DNA of 64,000 bases from Demequina soli (lineage in GTDB: Bacteria > Actinomycetota > Actinomycetes > Actinomycetales > Demequinaceae), in the NCBI RefSeq assembly GCF_000971195.1, contig NZ_BBLZ01000005.1, positions 62,001 through 126,000 of the forward strand, in the 5' to 3' direction. The position numbers were made by a program, and so were the translations under genes. How positions within the stretch are numbered: the stretch's first letter is position 1; every line of letters begins with the position of its first letter. Below are positions 1 through 8,716 of this stretch, piece after piece. The notes beneath the pieces were generated by a model, which was not told the origin of the DNA, did not search any database, and saw only the letters and a program-made list of their open reading frames with translations.

Positions 1-525
1 GTCACCGAGGAGACCGGCCTCACCGCGGAGCAGTTCGAGGAGCTCTACGCGATCTACCGGGAGACCGCGGCGGGCGCCGGCTTCGGGATCTTCCCCGCCG
101 AGATGTACCTGCGCATGCTCGACACCCTCGCGCCGCACGCGCGCATCTGGGTGGCCCGCCGGCACGACACCGGGCCGGAGGGCGACCTCACCCCCGGCCG
201 CGCCGTCGCCTGGGTGATCGCCGTGGTCCACGAGGACGGCGGCACCGACTACTACGCGGGCAACAACCTCGAGGCGCGCGACACCAACGCGGCGCTGCGG
301 ATCAAGTGGGAGATCCTCATGACGCTCAAGCAGGAGGGCGTGCGCGAGTACGACCTCTTCGGCGTCGGCTCCGACCGCGCGCCGCAGCTCATGGGTGTGC
401 GCGAGTTCAAGCAGCAGCTCGGCGAGATCGTCGAGTGCGACGGCGCGTGGGACGTGCCGCTCAAGCCGCTGCGCTACCGCGCGCTCGTGGCCGCGCTCGG
501 CCTCAAGCACGCGCTGCGACGCTAG
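1..525 (+). CDS. FemAB-type peptidoglycan bridge aminoacyltransferase, 3' part
   Basis: The open frame enters from the left edge with no start codon and ends at TAG 523-525, so only the last 174 residues are present. The sequence has the C-terminal GNAT-like fold segments of Fem transferases: an exported-looking sugar-like acceptor region around 'YYAGNN', then 'WEILMTLKQEGVREYDLFG' and 'FKQQLGEIVE'. Fem proteins add amino acids from aminoacyl-tRNA to the stem peptide of lipid II, building the interpeptide bridge. It converges on the penicillin-binding protein gene that follows, so the neighbourhood is cell-wall synthesis. The exact amino acid transferred cannot be told from this fragment. Family assignment is fairly firm; the upstream half is outside the window. 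Confidence 0.75.
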   Translation, partial: VTEETGLTAEQFEELYAIYRETAAGAGFGIFPAEMYLRMLDTLAPHARIWVARRHDTGPEGDLTPGRAVAWVIAVVHEDGGTDYYAGNNLEARDTNAALRIKWEILMTLKQEGVREYDLFGVGSDRAPQLMGVREFKQQLGEIVECDGAWDVPLKPLRYRALVAALGLKHALRR

Positions 526-543
526 CCGCGCCCGGGCGACCGG

Positions 544-571
544 GGACGATGAGCCGCGCGGCGCATCGTCC
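544..571. terminator. Hairpin between convergent genes, built from the GGACGATG motif
   Basis: The nine-base arms GGGACGATG and CATCGTCCC flank a short GC-rich loop, between the stop of the Fem gene and the stop of the penicillin-binding protein gene. It is placed to act as a bidirectional terminator. The right arm is one of the 30 copies of the window-wide decamer. There is no T tract, as is common in high-GC actinobacteria. Confidence 0.5.
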
Positions 572-579
572 CGGCACGG

Positions 580-2973
580 CTACCCCGCGGCCGCGGCGTT
601 CCCGGTGGACGTCCCTGACTTCTTCCCGGTGCCCGGCGTGGCGGCCGGATCGGCCGCGGCACCCGCGGTCGCCGTGGGCTCGGGCGTGCTCGACGGCTCG
701 GGCGTGATGACCGGCTCGGGCGTCACCGACGGCTCGGGCGTGATGACCGGCTCGGGCGTCACCGACGGCTCCGGCGCCGCGGTCTGGGACGGCGTGGGCG
801 ACGGGGTCGACGACGGCGTGGGCGACGGGGTCGACGACGGCGTGGAGGTGGGCTTGGGGTTGACCGCCTCGCCGACGTTCGCGCGCGGCGGGAAGTCGAC
901 CACGTCCATGCGGTCGAGGATCGGGCCCATCATCGACACCCAGATGTCCGTCGGCACGGTGCCGCCGGTGATCTCCGAGTAGCCGCCGAACGGGGTGATC
1001 GACTGCACCGAGCCGTCCTCGCCGACCTGGTACAGCGACACCACACCGACGATCTGCGGGGTGAAGCCGCAGAACCAGGCCGACTTGTTGTCGTTCGACG
1101 TGCCGGTCTTGCCCGCGATGGGGCGGCCGAGCTCGCGTGCCTGCGTGGCGGAGCCGGCCTGCACCACCTGCTGCATCGCGTAGGTGGTGTCGGCGATGAC
1201 GTCCTTCGAGAACACCCGGGTGGAGTCCTCCTGGTGCTCGTAGGCGGTGCCGCCGTCGGGGCCGATCACCTTCTGCACCGTGTAGGTCGGCTTCCGGACG
1301 CCGCCGTCGGCGATGGTCGTGTAGGCGTGCGCCATCTGCATCGCGGTCGGCGAGGCGGTGCCGAGCACGTTCGCCGCGTTGTCGTCCAGGCCGACGGTGT
1401 CCTGCGGCAGGCCCGCGTCGATCGCCGCCTGCATGGTCTTGTCGGGGCCCACGGCCTCGTTGAGCTGCACGTAGTAGGTGTTGACCGAGTTCTGCGTCGC
1501 CTGGACCATGTCGATCCAGCCGTAGTTGATACCCGCGAAGTTGCGCACCGGGTTCTCGAAGCCGGGCAGCGTCATCGAGTCGTTGGCCTCGTACCGGGTG
1601 TCGAGCGAGAAGCCGTTGGACAGCGCGGCGATCATCGCGAACGGCTTGAACGTCGAGCCCGCCTGCGAGATGTCCTGGGTGACCGCGTTGCGCTGGACCT
1701 TGAGGTAGTCCGGCCCGCCGTACATCGCCGTCACGGCGCCCGTCTGGGCGTTCACCGTGGTCGCGGCCGCCTTGAGGTTGTCCGCGTGCCCCTCGGGCAT
1801 GTGCTGGACGGCGTTGACCACCGACCGCTGGTCGTGCTTCTTGAAGGTCGTGACGATCTTGTAGCCGCCCATCTCGATCTGCTCCTGCGTGAGGTCGAGC
1901 TTCGCGATGGCCTCGTCGAGCGCGGTGCGGATCAGGTAGCCGTTGGTGCCGCCGAACGTGTCGGAGGTGGAGAACTCGACCGGCTCGGGGAAGGCCTGCG
2001 CGTCGCGCTCGGCCTGCGTGATGAAGCCGGCCTCGACCATGCCGTCGAGCACGTAGTTCCAGCGCTGCTCCGCCTTCGCCGGGTTCACGGCGGGGTCCCA
2101 CGCGCTCGGCGCGGGCACGATCCCCCAGATCATCGCGGCCTCGGACAGCGTGAGCTCCTCGGCATGCTTGTCGAAGTACGCCTGGGCGGCGGCCTCGATG
2201 CCGTAGGCGCCGCGGCCCAGGTAGATGGTGTTCATGTAGTTGCAGAGGACCTCGTCCTTGGTCTGCTCCGAGTCCACCTTGAGCGCGAGCAGCGCCTCCT
2301 TGATCTTGCCCGGGATGTCGGTGGTGGTCTCGCCCACGTAGTAGCGCTCGACGTACTGCTGCGTGATGGTCGAGCCGCCCTGCTTGTCGCCCTGCACGAT
2401 GGTCTTGTACAGCGCGCGGGCGGTGCCCTTGAAGTCGATCCCCGGGTTCGTGTAGAAGGTGCGGTCCTCGGATGCGACGATCGCGTGCGGCACGTAGTCG
2501 GGCAGGTTCGAGCAGTCGATGATCTGGCGGTCGACCTCGCCGACCTTCGCCATCTCGGTCTTGCCGTCGGCCCAGTACACGGTCGAGGACTGCGCGAGCG
2601 CGACGTCCGCCGCCTGCGGCACCTCGAGCTTCGAGTAGACGCTCATCACCGCGATGGCGCCCGCCGCGATGGTCACGAGCAGCGCGATGAGCGCCGCGAT
2701 GCCCGTGATCCGGAGGATCCGCTTCCAGCGCGGGAGCCCGCCCTTGCCGTCCTTGCCGCGGGTGCCCTTGCCGCCGCCGCCTCCCTGGCCGCCGCCCTTC
2801 GCACCCGTGGACGATGCGGGGGTCGCCGCCACGCCGGTGCTCGCCCAGGCGCCTCCTCCCTGGTGGGAGCGGGTGCTGCGACGCACGGGCGACTGCCCCG
2901 ACCGGGGCGGCTGCGGGGACGTCGAGGAGGCGTGCATGGACACGCGCTGGGGGGCGAGGGGGCGTTCGGTCAC
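580..2973 (-). CDS. Class A penicillin-binding protein (glycosyltransferase-transpeptidase)
   Basis: Bifunctional cell-wall synthase of 797 residues that polymerises lipid II and cross-links stem peptides outside the membrane. A Gly/Ser-rich cytoplasmic N-terminus (1-80) leads to a transmembrane helix at about 86-112. The GT51 domain follows with the catalytic glutamate in 'ASEDRTFY' (E169) and 'GGSTITQQ' (199-206). The transpeptidase has STFK (S440), SVN (496-498) and KTGT (622-625), so all catalytic motifs are intact. From about residue 715 there is a Thr/Pro/Glu/Ser-rich extracellular tail encoded by tandem DNA repeats. Start GTG at 2973 was chosen for the AAGGTGG ribosome site just upstream. 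It resembles actinobacterial PonA proteins. Confidence 0.93.
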   Translation of the reverse strand: MTERPLAPQRVSMHASSTSPQPPRSGQSPVRRSTRSHQGGGAWASTGVAATPASSTGAKGGGQGGGGGKGTRGKDGKGGLPRWKRILRITGIAALIALLVTIAAGAIAVMSVYSKLEVPQAADVALAQSSTVYWADGKTEMAKVGEVDRQIIDCSNLPDYVPHAIVASEDRTFYTNPGIDFKGTARALYKTIVQGDKQGGSTITQQYVERYYVGETTTDIPGKIKEALLALKVDSEQTKDEVLCNYMNTIYLGRGAYGIEAAAQAYFDKHAEELTLSEAAMIWGIVPAPSAWDPAVNPAKAEQRWNYVLDGMVEAGFITQAERDAQAFPEPVEFSTSDTFGGTNGYLIRTALDEAIAKLDLTQEQIEMGGYKIVTTFKKHDQRSVVNAVQHMPEGHADNLKAAATTVNAQTGAVTAMYGGPDYLKVQRNAVTQDISQAGSTFKPFAMIAALSNGFSLDTRYEANDSMTLPGFENPVRNFAGINYGWIDMVQATQNSVNTYYVQLNEAVGPDKTMQAAIDAGLPQDTVGLDDNAANVLGTASPTAMQMAHAYTTIADGGVRKPTYTVQKVIGPDGGTAYEHQEDSTRVFSKDVIADTTYAMQQVVQAGSATQARELGRPIAGKTGTSNDNKSAWFCGFTPQIVGVVSLYQVGEDGSVQSITPFGGYSEITGGTVPTDIWVSMMGPILDRMDVVDFPPRANVGEAVNPKPTSTPSSTPSPTPSSTPSPTPSQTAAPEPSVTPEPVITPEPSVTPEPVITPEPSSTPEPTATAGAAADPAATPGTGKKSGTSTGNAAAAG
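695..766 (-). repeat. Two 36-base tandem repeats in the PBP C-terminal tail
   Basis: Two adjacent identical 36-base units (695-730 and 731-766) encode repeated 'EPSVTPEPVITP'-like peptide in the tail of the class A PBP. Exact DNA identity, including third codon positions, indicates recent duplication. Confidence 0.85.
791..838 (-). repeat. Two 24-base tandem repeats in the PBP C-terminal tail
   Basis: Two adjacent identical 24-base units (791-814 and 815-838) encode 'SSTPSPTP' repeats of the proline-rich tail. With the neighbouring 36-base pair they make a low-complexity region open to slippage in multiples of three. Confidence 0.85.
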
Positions 2974-3140
2974 GTGACCACCTTACGGAGTGCTCGGTTC
3001 CGGCCGCGCGGACCCGGGCCCGCGGACGGCCGTCGCCGCACGCCTGCGCGCCCGGCGCATCGTCCAACGCGCGGCGGGGGCGACTTGTCCCCCGGCGCGG
3101 CGGATTCGCGCGTCCGGACACGGTGCGCTACGGTCTCCGA

Positions 3141-3157
3141 TGTATCGGCGCGATACA
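3141..3157. promoter_or_regulatory. Probable PadR operator
   Basis: A perfect inverted repeat, TGTATCG-GCG-CGATACA, lies 53 bases upstream of the padR start. PadR-family sites are usually ATGT/ACAT dyads, and this one reads ATGTATC...GATACA. Autoregulation of the padR-ino1 unit is the simple inference. Confidence 0.6.
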
Positions 3158-3210
3158 ACTGGTCGTGATATCGGCCCGCGACAGCGGGCCCCGGGATGCG
3201 AGGAGGAGCG

Positions 3211-3798
3211 GTGGCCAAGACGGATGTCCTGACGCTGGCGATCCTCGGCATCCTCCGCGACCGGCCGCATCATGGCTACCAGATCCGCAAGCTTCTGGGC
3301 GTCGAGCTGGGCCCCTTCCGGGCCCTCAGCTACGGGTCGCTGTACCCGTGCCTGCGTCGCATGGTCGAGGCGGGGCTCATCGAGGCGTCGGGCGACGAGC
3401 CCGGCAACCCGACCCCCGCATCGTCCCGGCGCGCGCGCATCGCGTACAGCCTCACCGAGGCGGGGCGCGCCCGCCTGACCACGGAGCTGGCGAACGCCGG
3501 CGCGTCGTCGTGGGACGACGACGCGTTCGACGTGCGCTTCTCCCTGTTCGCACACACCGACGCCGCCACGCGGCTGCGGATCCTGGAGGGACGGCGCAGC
3601 CGTCTCGCCGAGCGGCTCGAGGAGGTGTCGGAGGGGCTCAAGCGCATGCACGAGCGTCACGATGCCTACACCGCCGAGCTCCAGCGCCACGGCCTCGAGC
3701 AGGTCGAGCGCGAGATCTCGTGGCTCGACCGCCTCATCGAGAATGAACGATCCGCCCCCGGCGGTGACCACCACGGCTCCGCCTCGGCGGACCACTAG
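3211..3798 (+). CDS. PadR-family transcriptional regulator
   Basis: A 195-residue winged-helix repressor. The PadR motif is clear near the N-terminus: '[21 protein letters not shown]', then '[19 protein letters not shown]'. The C-terminal half is Arg/Glu-rich and helical ('[15 protein letters not shown]', '[32 protein letters not shown]'), as expected for the PadR dimerisation region. The GTG at 3211 is taken as start because AGGAGGAG lies just before it; an ATG at 3196 would lack a ribosome site. The gene sits 17 bases upstream of inositol-phosphate synthase, the same pairing as in mycobacteria (padR-like Rv0047c beside ino1), so it probably controls inositol synthesis. A palindromic operator precedes it. 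Confidence 0.88.
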   Translation: MAKTDVLTLAILGILRDRPHHGYQIRKLLGVELGPFRALSYGSLYPCLRRMVEAGLIEASGDEPGNPTPASSRRARIAYSLTEAGRARLTTELANAGASSWDDDAFDVRFSLFAHTDAATRLRILEGRRSRLAERLEEVSEGLKRMHERHDAYTAELQRHGLEQVEREISWLDRLIENERSAPGGDHHGSASADH

Positions 3799-3815
3799 TC
3801 AAGGAGACACCAACC

Positions 3816-4907
3816 ATGGCTCAGCTTCGTGCCGCCATCGTCGGCGTGGGCAACTGCGCGACGTCGCTCATCCAGGGCGTGGAGTACTACAAGAACGCCA
3901 AGGCCGACGAGACGGTCCCCGGCCTCATGCACGTCCAGTTCGGCGACTACCACGTCTCCGACATCGAGTTCGTGGCGGCGTTCGACGTCGACTCGCTCAA
4001 GGTCGGCAAGGAGCTCGTCGAGGCGACCCAGTCGTCCGAGAACAACACCATCAAGATCTGCGACGTGCCGAAGACGGACGTCCAGGTCCAGCGTGGCCAC
4101 ACCCTCGACGGCCTCGGCAAGTACTACCGCCAGACCATCATCGAGTCCGACGAGGCCCCCGTCGACATCGTCTCCGTGCTCAAGGAGCGCGAGGTCGACG
4201 TCCTCGTGTGCTACCTCCCCGTGGGCTCCGAGGAGGCCGCCAAGTTCTACGCGCAGTGCGCGATCGACGCGGGCGTCGCCTTCGTCAACGCCCTCCCCGT
4301 CTTCATCGCGTCCGACCCGGAGTGGGCCGCGAAGTTCGAGGAGGCCGGCGTGCCGATCGTCGGCGACGACATCAAGTCGCAGGTCGGCGCGACCATCACG
4401 CACCGCGTGATCGCGAAGCTGTTCGAGGACCGTGGCGTGCGCCTCGACCGCACGTACCAGCTCAACGTCGGCGGCAACATGGACTTCAAGAACATGCTCG
4501 AGCGCGAGCGCCTCGAGTCCAAGAAGATCTCGAAGACCCAGGCCGTCACCTCGAACCTGTCGGGCCCGCTCGCCGGCCTCAAGGACTCGCGCGACGTGCA
4601 CATCGGCCCCTCGGACTACGTCGCCTGGCTCGACGACCGCAAGTGGGCGTACGTCCGCCTCGAGGGCTCGGCCTTCGGCGAGGTGCCCCTCAACCTCGAG
4701 TACAAGCTCGAGGTCTGGGACTCCCCGAACTCGGCCGGCATCATCATCGACGCCATGCGCGCCGCGAAGATCGCCAAGGACCGCGGCATCGGCGGCCCGA
4801 TCCTGTCCGCGTCGACCTACTTCATGAAGTCGCCGCCGGTCCAGATGGAGGACACGAAGGGCCGCGCCCAGCTCGAGTCGTTCATCGCCGGCGAGGTCGA
4901 GCGCTGA
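3816..4907 (+). CDS. ino1: Inositol-3-phosphate synthase
   Basis: Converts glucose 6-phosphate to inositol 3-phosphate with NAD as cofactor, the first step towards phosphatidylinositol and mycothiol in actinobacteria. The 363-residue protein starts with the NAD-binding stretch '[17 protein letters not shown]' and carries the family motifs '[13 protein letters not shown]', 'INVGGNMDF'-like '[12 protein letters not shown]' and '[14 protein letters not shown]'. Length matches the actinobacterial type. The ATG is preceded by AAGGAGA. Co-transcription with padR is likely from the 17-base gap, and a strong hairpin follows. Confidence 0.96.
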   Translation: MAQLRAAIVGVGNCATSLIQGVEYYKNAKADETVPGLMHVQFGDYHVSDIEFVAAFDVDSLKVGKELVEATQSSENNTIKICDVPKTDVQVQRGHTLDGLGKYYRQTIIESDEAPVDIVSVLKEREVDVLVCYLPVGSEEAAKFYAQCAIDAGVAFVNALPVFIASDPEWAAKFEEAGVPIVGDDIKSQVGATITHRVIAKLFEDRGVRLDRTYQLNVGGNMDFKNMLERERLESKKISKTQAVTSNLSGPLAGLKDSRDVHIGPSDYVAWLDDRKWAYVRLEGSAFGEVPLNLEYKLEVWDSPNSAGIIIDAMRAAKIAKDRGIGGPILSASTYFMKSPPVQMEDTKGRAQLESFIAGEVER

Positions 4908-4939
4908 ACCGTCTCGTCTGAGACTGCCTGAACGGCAGG

Positions 4940-4976
4940 AAGGCCGGGTCCCGCTGAGGGTGGGACCCGGCCTTTC
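4940..4976. terminator. Terminator after ino1
   Basis: A hairpin with arms AGGCCGGGTCCC and GGGACCCGGCCT, followed by TTTCG, stands 33 bases after the ino1 stop and in front of the convergent oxidoreductase gene. It could serve both. Confidence 0.85.
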
Positions 4977-5087
4977 GCCGTCTCCGGCCCGGCGCGCTCC
5001 GACCGAGACCCACACGGCGCGCGCGGCACGGGAGCCCTCCGCTGCACATCGCGTCGCGAACCGCGAGTGGAGCAGCGTCTCGGGAGG

Positions 5088-5762
5088 CTACTCCGCGGTC
5101 AGCTCGTCCAGCACGGTCCCGATCGGGTGCGGGCCCGTGATGACCTCCCACTGGCGTCCGGCGGTCCTGGGCCTCGAGATGCAGGAGGCGATCGTCTGCG
5201 CCACGTCGATCCGCGGGATCGAGTACGGCTGCACCTTCTCCGCGATGGTGATGCAGCCCGTGCCGGGGCCGTCGGTGAGGAGACCCGGGCGCAGGATGGT
5301 CCACGCGAGCCCCGACCTGCGCAGCTCGATGTCGGCCTCGCGCTTCGCGTAGACGTACGCGGTCCACACGTCGCCGCGGTCCGGGTCCGGCTCGGCGTCG
5401 ACGCCCATCGCGGACACCTGCACGAACCTCTTGATGCCGCGGCGCTTGGCCGCCGCGATCGACTTGAGCGAGCCCTCGAGGTCGACGGACCGCTTGCGCG
5501 CCGCGTTGCCGTCGGGCCCTCCCCCGGCCGCGAACACCACGGCGTCGCAGCCGCCGAGCACGGCCGCGAAGTCGGGCTCGTCAGCGTTCTCGATGTCGAG
5601 GTGCCGCGCGATCGCACCCAGGTCCCGCAACGCGAGCAGCTGTTCCTCCCTGCGCGCGAGCGCGACCACCTCATGCCCCCGGTGGAGAAGGAGGGGGATG
5701 AGGCGTCGGGCCACCCTGCCCGCGCCCCCCACGACCGCCACGCGCTCGGGTATCCGGCTCAT
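5088..5762 (-). CDS. NAD(P)-binding atypical SDR-family protein
   Basis: A Rossmann-fold protein of 224 residues. The nucleotide-binding loop is 'VAVVGGAGRVARRLIPLLLHRGHEVVALAR', followed by 'DAVVFAAGGG', 'RFVQVSAMGVDAEPD' and 'YVYAKREADIELRRSGLAWTILRPGLL', which match the NAD(P)H-binding/NmrA-like branch of atypical short-chain dehydrogenases. The YxxxK pair is present in the 'YVYAKRE' stretch. The substrate cannot be told. The ATG at 5762 sits very close to a GGGAGG sequence, so the real start could be the GTG nine bases upstream (5771). It is convergent with ino1. Confidence 0.78.
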   Translation of the reverse strand: MSRIPERVAVVGGAGRVARRLIPLLLHRGHEVVALARREEQLLALRDLGAIARHLDIENADEPDFAAVLGGCDAVVFAAGGGPDGNAARKRSVDLEGSLKSIAAAKRRGIKRFVQVSAMGVDAEPDPDRGDVWTAYVYAKREADIELRRSGLAWTILRPGLLTDGPGTGCITIAEKVQPYSIPRIDVAQTIASCISRPRTAGRQWEVITGPHPIGTVLDELTAE

Positions 5763-5825
5763 ACCTCCCACCCTGGCCCGCGGCGTGCATGCCTGCAACC
5801 GCTGCGGACCAGGGAAAGGACGGCG

Positions 5826-6197
5826 TCAGGCCTTGGGGTCGGGGCCGTACTGGTTGGCCCCCGGGTTGCCCGGGATGAAGGCCACGATGAACGTGAGCAG
5901 CGGGATGAACCAGCCGACGATCGACACGGCGCCCGGCCATCCGATGTCCTGGTAGCGGCGCCACTGCACCGCCAGCGACGGCAGCAGCACGGCGAGCGCG
6001 TAGATGCCGGCGATCCACATGAACACCAGCCCGAGGCCGTGGAAGCCCGTGTCGGAGTCGAAGCCGGTCGTGAACGCGAGGATCTCGAGCACCGCGATGA
6101 TGAGGCCGTTGACGAGCACGAAGCTCCAGTACTCGAGCCGCCGCGAGCGCCCCGTGAACTGCGCGTACCTCGCCAGCGCGGTCATGTATCCGTTCAT
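5826..6197 (-). CDS. DUF805 small membrane protein
   Basis: A 123-residue protein with the DUF805 pattern: N-terminal 'FTGRSRRLEYWSFVLVN', four hydrophobic helices, 'RRYQDIGWPG' and the C-terminal 'GNPGANQYGPDP'. The function of the family is unknown. The ATG at 6197 is preceded by a GAGGGGTG ribosome site. A second DUF805 gene lies about 0.7 kb upstream on the same strand, on the other side of a LysE exporter. The two proteins are only moderately alike, so this is not a recent tandem copy. Confidence 0.85.
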   Translation of the reverse strand: MNGYMTALARYAQFTGRSRRLEYWSFVLVNGLIIAVLEILAFTTGFDSDTGFHGLGLVFMWIAGIYALAVLLPSLAVQWRRYQDIGWPGAVSIVGWFIPLLTFIVAFIPGNPGANQYGPDPKA

Positions 6198-6271
6198 CCC
6201 ACACCCCTCTCGCGTGCCGGCGAGCGCCGGCGTCCACACCCTAACCAGCCATGACGCCGTGATGGGCGCGC

Positions 6272-6910
6272 TCAGGCGGCGCGGCGCGACAGCAGCAGCA
6301 CCAGGCCGAGGACGGCCATCGCGACGCCGCCCCCGCCGCGGATGGTCGCGAGCCGGCCGGGCGACCGCGCGAACCAGTCCCGCGCCGCGCCCCCCGCGAG
6401 CGCGTACACGGAGTCCGACGCGATGCCGATCAGCGCGAACGTCACGCCGAGCGCCACGATCTGCGCGCCCACCGCGCCGCGGCCCGGATCGACGAACTGC
6501 GGCAGCACGGCCGCGATGAACACCAGCGTCTTGGGGTTCGACACGCCCACGACGAGCGACTCGCCCAGGAGGCGCCGCGCGGGCGGGACCGGCGCATCGT
6601 CCCCCGTCACGGCGAGGCGGGCGCCGCGATGGCGGAACGCCTGCACGCCGAGCCACACGAGGTAGAGGCCGCCCGCGACCTTGAGCACCACGAACGCGGC
6701 CTCGGACGCGGCGATCAGCGCGCCCACGCCGAGCGCGACGACCACGGCATGCAGCACCGGCCCGCCGGCCTGGCCGACGGCGGAGACCACGGCGGGACGC
6801 GTGCCGTGCTGGAGCGCGCGGCCGATGACGTAGAGGACGCCCGGGCCGGGGATGACGATGATGACGAGGGCGACCGCGGCGAACGCGAGCAGGGTGTCGG
6901 GCGCGATCAC
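6272..6910 (-). CDS. LysE-family amino-acid exporter
   Basis: A 212-residue membrane protein with about six helices. The LysE/RhtB hallmark 'VIIVIPGPGVLYVIGRAL' is near the N-terminus, and 'VVGVSNPKTLVFIAAVLPQFVDP' contains the conserved NPK. These carriers export amino acids or homoserine-like compounds; which one is unclear. The GTG start overlaps the stop of the upstream DUF805 gene by four bases (GTGA), so the two are translationally coupled. The downstream DUF805 gene is 74 bases away, so the three genes may form one transcript. Confidence 0.85.
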   Translation of the reverse strand: MIAPDTLLAFAAVALVIIVIPGPGVLYVIGRALQHGTRPAVVSAVGQAGGPVLHAVVVALGVGALIAASEAAFVVLKVAGGLYLVWLGVQAFRHRGARLAVTGDDAPVPPARRLLGESLVVGVSNPKTLVFIAAVLPQFVDPGRGAVGAQIVALGVTFALIGIASDSVYALAGGAARDWFARSPGRLATIRGGGGVAMAVLGLVLLLSRRAA

Positions 6911-7359
6911 GGGGCGGCGCGCACCGCGTGGACGATGCGCGGGTCCGGCCCGAACCGGTTGGCGCCCTCGTTGCCGCGCAGCAGGGCGAGCACGTGCAGC
7001 ACGATGCTCAGGCCGACCGGGGCGAGCAGCAGCCACCAGGCGCTCATGCCGAGGTCGTGCAGGCGGCGGGCCGTGACCGCGAGGACCGGCACGCCGACCG
7101 CGACCACGAAGGCCAGCACGATCCCCCACGCGAGGGTGAGGGGCGCGAGGTGCACGGAGCCCGGGTCGATCGCCGGGTCGTCCGCCGGGCTCGCTCCGTC
7201 GGGGAAGGCCGAGAACCACAGCGCGATCGCGCCGGCCGCCGCGACGATCCACACGAGGGACGCGAACAGCTGGAACCACCAGTACTCGGCGCGCGCGGCG
7301 CGCCCGCGGAAGGTCGCGAAGCCGCGGTAGCAGGTGCGGATCGCCTCACCGAAGCCCAT
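6907..7359 (-). CDS. DUF805 membrane protein
   Basis: A 150-residue second DUF805 protein: 'ATFRGRAARAEYWWFQLF', several helices, 'ARRLHDLGMSAWWLL' and the terminal 'GNEGANRFGPDPR'. The ATG at 7359 has GGGGAGG upstream, which decides against an earlier in-frame ATG at 7377. It ends in a GTGA overlap with the LysE gene, so the pair is probably made together. The biochemical role of DUF805 is unknown. Confidence 0.85.
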   Translation of the reverse strand: MGFGEAIRTCYRGFATFRGRAARAEYWWFQLFASLVWIVAAAGAIALWFSAFPDGASPADDPAIDPGSVHLAPLTLAWGIVLAFVVAVGVPVLAVTARRLHDLGMSAWWLLLAPVGLSIVLHVLALLRGNEGANRFGPDPRIVHAVRAAP

Positions 7360-7420
7360 GCCGGCCTCCCCTCTCACCCGGTCACTCTACTGACCCCCTG
7401 GCTGCCCCTACGCTGGGCAC

Positions 7421-8713
7421 GTGACCCTGGCCCGCGACCTCTCCCGGCTGTGGAGGGCGCGAGGCTTCCGCCGTCTCACGCATGCGCGCCTGCTGTCCCA
7501 GGGCGGCGACGGCATGTTCCAGGTCGGCATCGCCACGGCCTTCTTCTTCGACCCGACCCAGGCCGCGACCCCGGGAGCGATCGCGGTCGGCTTCGCCGTG
7601 CTGCTCCTGCCGTTCACGGTGGTCGGGCCGTTCGTCGGGCCGCTGATCGACCGCTGGTCGCGTCAGCGCATCCTGCTGGTGGGCAACCTCGTGCGCGTGG
7701 GGCTCGCCGCCGCGATCCTCGCCATCCTGCTCGCGGACGGTCCCGTGTGGACGCTCTACGCCCTCGCGCTGGTCACGCTGTCGGTCAACCGCTTCCTGCT
7801 GTCCGCCATGTCCGCGGGCCTCGCGAACGTGGTGCCGGATGAGGAGCTGCTGGCCGCCAACGCCATCATGCCGACGCTCGGCACCATCGCCGCGAGCGTC
7901 GGCGCGGCGATCGGCGGCGTCGTGACGTTCGTGTTCCCGTCCGCGTCGGAGTCGTCGCTCGCGTTCGCGGCGCTCACGTGCGCGGGAGCGTTCTTCGCGC
8001 TGTCGTCGTGGGCCGCGACGCTGCTCGGCGCCCACGAGCTCGGCCCCGAGGCGCCGCTCGCGTCGCTCGCCGTGGGCGCGCAGGTCCGCGCCCTGGGCCG
8101 CGAGCTCGCGTCGGGCGTGACCTACCTGCGGCGCCGCGTCACCCCGTTCCACGCGCTGGCCGTCATGGCGGCGCAGCGGCTGCTCTACGGGATCATGTTC
8201 ATCGCGTCGATCCTCATGTCGCGGCGGCTGCTCGGCGACCCCGCGCACCCCGAGCAGTCGCTCGGCGCGTTCACCGTGGTGCTGGGCTTCGCGGCCGCCG
8301 GCTTCGGGCTCGCGGCCGTCCTCACCCCGTGGCTCGGTCCCCGCGTGGGCCGCCACCGGTGGATCGTCGGCGCGCTGGTGCTGGGCGCGGCCGGCCAGCT
8401 GCTGCTCGCCGCCTCGTCGGCGCGGTGGGCGCTGCTCGCCGCGGCCGTGATCATCAGCCTCGCGGTCCAGGGCGGCAAGATCGCCGTCGACACGATCGTC
8501 CAGCACGACACCGCCGACGCCTACCGCGGGCGCGCCTTCACCCTCTACGACATGGCCTACAACGTCGCGTTCCTCGCCAGCGCCGCCGTCGCCGCGGCCG
8601 TGCTGCCGCCGTCGGGCTACTCCGCCGGCGTGATGGCAGGCGTCGCGGTCGCCTACCTCGCCGTCGCGCTCGTCTACGCGCGGGCGCCGCGCGTGCCCTC
8701 CCCGATCGCGTGA
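7421..8713 (+). CDS. MFS transporter
   Basis: A 430-residue major-facilitator protein with about 12 hydrophobic segments. After an N-terminal 'LWRARGFRRLTHARLLSQGGDGMFQVG' come the loop 'GPLIDRWSRQRILLVGNLVR', the motif-A-like DRWSRQR, and a C-terminal half beginning around 'LGPRVGRHRWIVGALVLG'. This resembles the actinobacterial MFS group of the macrolide-efflux type, but the substrate is not readable from the sequence. The GTG at 7421 follows a short GC-rich leader without a strong ribosome site. It is convergent with the Lrp-type gene and separated from it by the decamer hairpin. Confidence 0.82.
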   Translation: MTLARDLSRLWRARGFRRLTHARLLSQGGDGMFQVGIATAFFFDPTQAATPGAIAVGFAVLLLPFTVVGPFVGPLIDRWSRQRILLVGNLVRVGLAAAILAILLADGPVWTLYALALVTLSVNRFLLSAMSAGLANVVPDEELLAANAIMPTLGTIAASVGAAIGGVVTFVFPSASESSLAFAALTCAGAFFALSSWAATLLGAHELGPEAPLASLAVGAQVRALGRELASGVTYLRRRVTPFHALAVMAAQRLLYGIMFIASILMSRRLLGDPAHPEQSLGAFTVVLGFAAAGFGLAAVLTPWLGPRVGRHRWIVGALVLGAAGQLLLAASSARWALLAAAVIISLAVQGGKIAVDTIVQHDTADAYRGRAFTLYDMAYNVAFLASAAVAAAVLPPSGYSAGVMAGVAVAYLAVALVYARAPRVPSPIA

Positions 8714-8716
8714 GCC

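Noticed and set aside
503-3168. Long open frames on both strands overlapping the PBP gene (up to 870 codons)
   Set aside because: They are the Arg/Gly/Ala-rich shadow frames expected in high-GC DNA. The minus-strand frame encoding the PBP has all catalytic motifs, and the others match nothing.
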